Shown here piece by piece: positions 60,201 through 64,000 of a stretch of DNA of 64,000 nt. This DNA is from Limnohabitans sp. Rim11 (GTDB taxonomy: Bacteria; Pseudomonadota; Gammaproteobacteria; Burkholderiales; Burkholderiaceae_C). The stretch is from contig NZ_CXOM01000001.1 in the NCBI RefSeq assembly GCF_001269365.1, positions 806,090-870,089 on the forward strand, read 5' to 3'. The stretch's first letter is position 1. Every line of letters starts with the position of its first letter. Both the position numbers and the translations under genes were made by a program. The notes under the pieces were generated by a model. That model was not told the DNA's origin, did not search any database, and worked only from the letters and a program-made list of their open reading frames with translations.

Positions 60201-62288
60201 TTAGGTGGGGCTGGCCTGAGAACAAATGAACTTTTCAAAGGTCAAATTTGTTTCCAGAGGCAATTCGGTCATGGCCAGCACGTGCGCCTGACTGCGTATT
60301 TTTTTAACAATGCGCGCAAACGTCAAGCGGGTGCGAGGATTGCACACAATCACGGGTGGCAAGTTCTTGGCTTCCATGGCGTCCACATGGGTGGAAATTT
60401 CTGTCACCAACAGGCGCATCAAAGAAGGTTCAATCACACCATCGGGTGCCACTGCAGCACCGCCAATGGCTTGCTCAATGAGGCGTTCAAACTCTGGCTG
60501 CACGCCCAACACGCGGACTTCCAAAGTGCTGCCCAAGGCCTGCTGAACAATGGTCCGACGCAGGGCTTGGCGAACCATGGGCAGAATGTCCAGCGGGTCA
60601 GGGGTCTTGGGTGCATGTTCGGCGGCCACCTCAATGATGGTGCGCAAGTCTTTCACGCTGATGCCTTCTTCTAGCAACAGCTGCAACAAGCGCTGCAACA
60701 AAGCCAATGACACCACCTTGGGAATAACGTCTTCCACCAGTTTGGGGAAGCTACCCTTGAAGTGGTCCACCAACTCTTGCGTTTCTTGACGGCCCAACAA
60801 TTCATTGGCGTGGCGGTGAATCAAGGTGTCTAAGTGCGTGGCCATTACCACGGCAGGCTCCACCACCGTGTGGCCTCGGCTAATGGCCAAGTCTCTTGAC
60901 TTCACATCGATCCAGGTGGCGGGCATGCCAAACGAGGGGTCGCGTACTTGCAGACCAGGCATGGGGTCCAAACCTTCAGGGGCAATGGCCAACAAGCGGT
61001 CTGGTAAACACTGACCGCGGCCCACCTCACCGCCATAGACTAAAAAACGGTAGGTTTCTGCAGGCAGTTGCAGGTTGTCTCGAATGTGCACTGAGGGCGT
61101 TAGGAAGCCCATGTCGTTGATGAACTTGCGACGAATGGCGCGAATGCGCTTGATCAAATCGCTTTCCTCGCCTTTGTCCACCATGGGAATCAGGCGGTAG
61201 GGCAGCTCTAAGCACAATGGTTCCACCACGGGCACATCCGTCCAGCCCAGCTCTTGGCGGCCAGCCTCGCTCTTGGTTTGAACCGCAGTCTCTTTGGCCG
61301 CATTGGCCGCTTTGCGTCGAATCAAATAAGCCAAGCCAATGAACAAGCCTGCAAAAATCACGAAGGTGAAATGCGGCATGCCTGGCAGCAAACCCAACAA
61401 GCCCAGCACCCCGCCCGCAATGAGCAGCGCGCTTTGGTTGCTGTTCATCTGCTTGGACAGCTGCTCAGAAAAATCGTCTTCGGTGGCTACACGAGTTACC
61501 AAAATACCCGCTGCCGTAGAAATAATCAGGGCAGGAACCTGGGCTACCAAGCCATCACCAATGGTCAGCGTGCCGTACAAAGTGATCGCTTTGCTGAAGC
61601 TCAGGTTGTGAGTAATCATCCCAATGATCAAGCCGCCCACCAGATTGATGATCAAAATCAGGATGCCGGCAATGGCATCGCCCCGCACAAATTTAGACGC
61701 ACCATCCATCGAGCCAAAAAAGTCTGCCTCTTGAGCTACCTCGGCCCGGCGCTGCTTGGCCTCTTCTTGCTTAATAAGGCCAGCGTTTAGGTCAGCATCG
61801 ATGGCCATTTGCTTGCCGGGCATCGAATCCAGGGCAAAACGGGCTGAAACCTCAGCCACCCGGCCCGAACCCTTGGTAATCACCACAAAGTTGATGATGG
61901 TGATCAAGATGAAAATGACCACACCCACGGTGAAATTGCCGCCAATGAGGAACTTGCCAAAAGACTCAATAACCTTACCGGCAGCGTCAGTGCCAGAGTG
62001 GCCTTCTAACAACACAATTCGGGAAGAAGCCACATTCAGCGACAAACGCATGAGCGTCGTCACCAGCAAAAGGGTGGGAAAGGACACAAAGTCCTTGAAA
62101 TTTTTAATGTTCAGGGCGGCAATCAAGACCATGATGGCCATGCCGATGTTGAGCGTGAACAGCATGTCCAACAGCAGCGGTGGCAGGGGCACCAGCATCA
62201 TCACAAGGATGAGCAAGACCATAACCGGCACAGCGGCCTGAGCGGCAGGCTTCAAATACTCCGTGAATTTGGACAGAAAAGTATTCAT
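60201..62288 (-). CDS. flhA: flagellar export apparatus protein FlhA
   Basis: A 695-aa protein with an N-terminal eight-helix membrane domain (about 20-325), the FHIPEP region GSGRVAEVSARFALDSMPGKQMAIDADLNAG, and a cytoplasmic domain (about 350-690) that docks chaperone-substrate complexes. ATG at 62288; divergent from fliC. Confidence 0.96.
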   Translation of the reverse strand: MNTFLSKFTEYLKPAAQAAVPVMVLLILVMMLVPLPPLLLDMLFTLNIGMAIMVLIAALNIKNFKDFVSFPTLLLVTTLMRLSLNVASSRIVLLEGHSGTDAAGKVIESFGKFLIGGNFTVGVVIFILITIINFVVITKGSGRVAEVSARFALDSMPGKQMAIDADLNAGLIKQEEAKQRRAEVAQEADFFGSMDGASKFVRGDAIAGILILIINLVGGLIIGMITHNLSFSKAITLYGTLTIGDGLVAQVPALIISTAAGILVTRVATEDDFSEQLSKQMNSNQSALLIAGGVLGLLGLLPGMPHFTFVIFAGLFIGLAYLIRRKAANAAKETAVQTKSEAGRQELGWTDVPVVEPLCLELPYRLIPMVDKGEESDLIKRIRAIRRKFINDMGFLTPSVHIRDNLQLPAETYRFLVYGGEVGRGQCLPDRLLAIAPEGLDPMPGLQVRDPSFGMPATWIDVKSRDLAISRGHTVVEPAVVMATHLDTLIHRHANELLGRQETQELVDHFKGSFPKLVEDVIPKVVSLALLQRLLQLLLEEGISVKDLRTIIEVAAEHAPKTPDPLDILPMVRQALRRTIVQQALGSTLEVRVLGVQPEFERLIEQAIGGAAVAPDGVIEPSLMRLLVTEISTHVDAMEAKNLPPVIVCNPRTRLTFARIVKKIRSQAHVLAMTELPLETNLTFEKFICSQASPT

Positions 62289-62355
62289 TTATGGGTGTTG
62301 ATTCTATCGATATTAACAATTTATAGAGGGAAACCACAAATTCTTTTAAAAACGC

Positions 62356-62383
62356 TAAACGCTTTTGGATGGGGGGCCGTAAA
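62356..62383 (+). promoter_or_regulatory. sigma-28 (FliA) promoter for fliC
   Basis: TAAA (62356-62359) and GCCGTAAA (62376-62383), 16 bp apart, match the FliA type TAAA-N15-GCCGATAA except for one base of spacing and GTAAA for GATAA. It lies about 64 bp before fliC, leaving a leader with TTAGGAG before the ATG. Confidence 0.7.
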
Positions 62384-62446
62384 GCTACCTGAGGGCCACT
62401 GGAAAAGCAGCCCCCGAATAACTTCCAAACTCATTAGGAGCATTTC

Positions 62447-63505
62447 ATGCCAGCTGTTTTAAATACCAATGTTGCCTCTTTGTGGGCCTCTAAGAATCTT
62501 TTGGGTGCACAAAGCAAGATGGCCGACTCAGTCGAGCGCTTGTCTTCTGGTTTGCGCATTAACCGTGCGCGTGATGATGCTGCTGGTTTGGGTATCGCTA
62601 CCACTTTGACAAATCAAATTAATGGCGCGAATCAAGGTGCACGTAATTTAAATGACGGTATATCAATGGTTCAAACTGCTGAAGGTGCTATTGCAGCCGC
62701 GGCAGAAATGGGGCAAAGGATTCTTACCCTCGCCACACAGGGCGCCAATAGTACTTACGGTCCGGCAGAAAGAAGTGCATTGAAGGCTGAGATGCAGCAG
62801 CTAATCGTGTCCATTAATTCGATCACAAATCGCACAACATTTTCAACAAATTCATTGCTCAATGAGTCTGCTACAGCCACCGGAATTAAATTCACAATTC
62901 AAATAAGTAACACGTCAACTGATGTAGTTAATTTGGATGCAGCAGCATTTAGGAACGTGGGAACTGCATCTACCTTTACCTACACAGCGTTAACAGCTGA
63001 TACTGATGTAAGTGGTCTTGCTGATGGAAATTACACCAGATATGTTGACGTTGGTGGTGTAAAGGTTGCAAAAACTTTGAATGTGAATGGATCAGATTAT
63101 TTGTTGGATGGTTTAGCTTTTGATAAAGCAAATTATGCGACTCTTTACACTCAATCAGTAGGTGCTGGTGCCGCTGGATCAGCAGCTGCTCTGAGTACAG
63201 CCATCAACAGTGCAGACAACACTGCTACTTTTCAAGCTGTTCAAACCGCCGCATCTACTTACGTGACTGCACTATCAACTCAGCGCAGTTTGCTTGGTGC
63301 ATATCAAAATCAATTGGAATATACAGTTAGTAACGTAACTGCACTATCTGCAAATCTATCAGCAGCTAAGAGTCGTGTAATTGACACTGATTACGCAGCA
63401 GAGACGGCCAACTTGACAAAAGGTCAAATTCTGCAGCAGGCAGCGACGGCGATGTTGGCACAAGCCAACCAAATGCCTAACGTCATTTTGACACTTTTGA
63501 AGTAA
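62447..63505 (+). CDS. fliC: flagellin FliC
   Basis: A 352-aa flagellin, the filament subunit. Conserved D0/D1 ends are LNTNVASLWASKNLLGAQ..SSGLRINRARDDAAGLGIA and LSANLSAAKSRVIDTDYAAE...QANQMPNVILTLLK, and the middle variable part (about 140-255) is short. The middle DNA is notably AT-rich against its neighbours, which is common for surface-exposed flagellin domains and may reflect recombination. Good ribosome site TTAGGAG. Confidence 0.96.
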   Translation: MPAVLNTNVASLWASKNLLGAQSKMADSVERLSSGLRINRARDDAAGLGIATTLTNQINGANQGARNLNDGISMVQTAEGAIAAAAEMGQRILTLATQGANSTYGPAERSALKAEMQQLIVSINSITNRTTFSTNSLLNESATATGIKFTIQISNTSTDVVNLDAAAFRNVGTASTFTYTALTADTDVSGLADGNYTRYVDVGGVKVAKTLNVNGSDYLLDGLAFDKANYATLYTQSVGAGAAGSAAALSTAINSADNTATFQAVQTAASTYVTALSTQRSLLGAYQNQLEYTVSNVTALSANLSAAKSRVIDTDYAAETANLTKGQILQQAATAMLAQANQMPNVILTLLK

Positions 63506-63521
63506 TATCTCGGTATGACTT

Positions 63522-63545
63522 GTTCGTGGCCTTCGGGCTGCGAAC
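63522..63545 (+). terminator. UUCG-tetraloop hairpin after fliC
   Basis: A 10-bp stem (two G-U pairs) GTTCGTGGCC / GGCTGCGAAC closes a UUCG loop, 16 bp after the fliC stop. The T-run is short (GGGTTTCC), so it may end or protect fliC mRNA while allowing some read-through to flaG. Core shared with the pufB leader. Confidence 0.65.
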
Positions 63546-63569
63546 AGGGTTTCCTCACGGAGTGAAGCC

Positions 63570-63950
63570 ATGGAACCGGTACAGAAAGTAAGCGCTAATG
63601 CTGCAGCCCTTCCGGCAATGCAGATGCCCACCGAACCGGCCCCCAATCAAAATGCGGAGGCTGTGTCTAAGGTCGCCAGTGTGCCTGTTCAACCTAAAGC
63701 CAGCATTCATGAGTATGGTCAGGATGTGAAACAGGTTGCTGAAGCTGCCATGGCCGACATTCAGCACTTTATTTCTTCTCAGCAGCGTTCAGTGCGCGTT
63801 TCGAAGGACGAAGCCTCAGGTTACATGGTTGTACAACTTGTAGACCCCAGCTCGGGTGAAGTTATTCGCACGCTACCCTCGGAAGAACTGCTTCGCATAG
63901 CCCGTACATTTGAAATGCTGGGCAGCGTAATGGTGAATCAAAGAGCGTAA
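63570..63950 (+). CDS. flaG: FlaG family protein
   Basis: A 126-aa protein with a disordered first 60 residues and a FlaG domain at the end (about 70-122), RSVRVSKDEASGYMVVQLVD followed by PSSGEVIRTLPSEELLRIAR. FlaG affects filament length; the gene sits between flagellin and fliD as usual. ATG at 63570 follows CACGGAGTGAAGCC. Confidence 0.92.
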   Translation: MEPVQKVSANAAALPAMQMPTEPAPNQNAEAVSKVASVPVQPKASIHEYGQDVKQVAEAAMADIQHFISSQQRSVRVSKDEASGYMVVQLVDPSSGEVIRTLPSEELLRIARTFEMLGSVMVNQRA

Positions 63951-63974
63951 CAGCTCTGTCAATACTGAACCCAA

Positions 63975-64000
63975 ATGGCTGTAAATTCCTCAACTAGTGC
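63975..64000 (+). CDS. fliD: start of probable fliD (filament cap), cut by window end
   Basis: ATG at 63975 opens MAVNSSTSA before the window ends. The flagellin-flaG-fliD order and the short Ser-rich opening suggest the filament-cap gene. Only eight or nine codons are present, so the call rests on context. Confidence 0.4.

Overview
The window is almost entirely a bacterial photosynthesis gene cluster (about 2.5-52.75 kb) followed by a flagellar gene cluster (52.8-64.0 kb), with a short heterotrophic stretch at the left edge. Gene content (pufLMC with tetraheme PufC, LH2 alpha with an Ala/Pro-rich tail, spheroidene-pathway crtAICDEFB, aerobic cyclase AcsF, BciA, PpsR plus two B12-domain antirepressors) and the protein sequences point to a purple betaproteobacterium of the Burkholderiales, most like freshwater Comamonadaceae (Limnohabitans/Rhodoferax type). 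This placement is inferred from remembered family features, not from a database search. Only the oxygen-dependent cyclase acsF is seen (no bchE here), which fits an aerobic anoxygenic phototroph.

Layout. 0-2.5 kb: start of an ABC-transporter binding protein, an IclR-family regulator with tandem operator repeats, and a DUF3422 membrane protein. 2.6-18.8 kb (+): crtE-crtF, bchCXYZ, puf (pufB, an unassigned PufX-like gene, pufA, pufL, pufM, pufC), crtA-crtD-crtC, and a puc (LH2) operon pucBAC ending in an unannotated 28-aa membrane microprotein. 18.9-35.9 kb (-): bchF-bchN-bchB-bchH-bchL-bchM-lhaA-puhA-puhB-puhC-acsF-puhE-crtI-crtB and a small membrane protein, mostly joined by ATGA-type stop/start overlaps. 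36.0-43.5 kb (+): aerR-like, ppsR, bchG, bch2, bchP, tspO, ppaA-like. 43.5-48.5 kb (-): bchO-bchD-bchI and hemE. 48.6-52.75 kb (+): dxs-hemA-bciA, closed by a terminator inside the end of bciA. 52.8-64 kb: three linked genes resembling a CheW/MCP/FimL-type sensory module, then flgA-flgM-flgN (+), fliA-flhG-flhF-flhA (-), and fliC-flaG-fliD (+).

Regulation. Nine perfect TGT-N12-ACA palindromes (the PpsR/CrtJ consensus) lie at five promoter regions: crtE (two, 8 bp apart), bchC (two, 8 bp apart, the first covering the crtF stop codon), bchF/aerR divergent promoter (two, 7 bp apart), bchG (two, 5 bp apart) and bchI (one). Near-matches lie between hemE and dxs and at the end of aerR. The sites therefore gate isoprenoid, carotenoid, tetrapyrrole and bacteriochlorophyll entry points together. 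No site is seen before puf or puc, which probably depend on read-through plus RNA processing at the strong intercistronic hairpins.

The most notable points are the PufX-like polypeptide between pufB and pufA, an LH2 alpha with Phe44-Leu45 (the B800-820 signature), the 28-aa puc microprotein, two B12-domain antirepressor paralogs, a flagellar-linked sensory-like module without a visible kinase, and an FlhG homolog that has lost its Walker A motif but kept the DQAxGLR helix.
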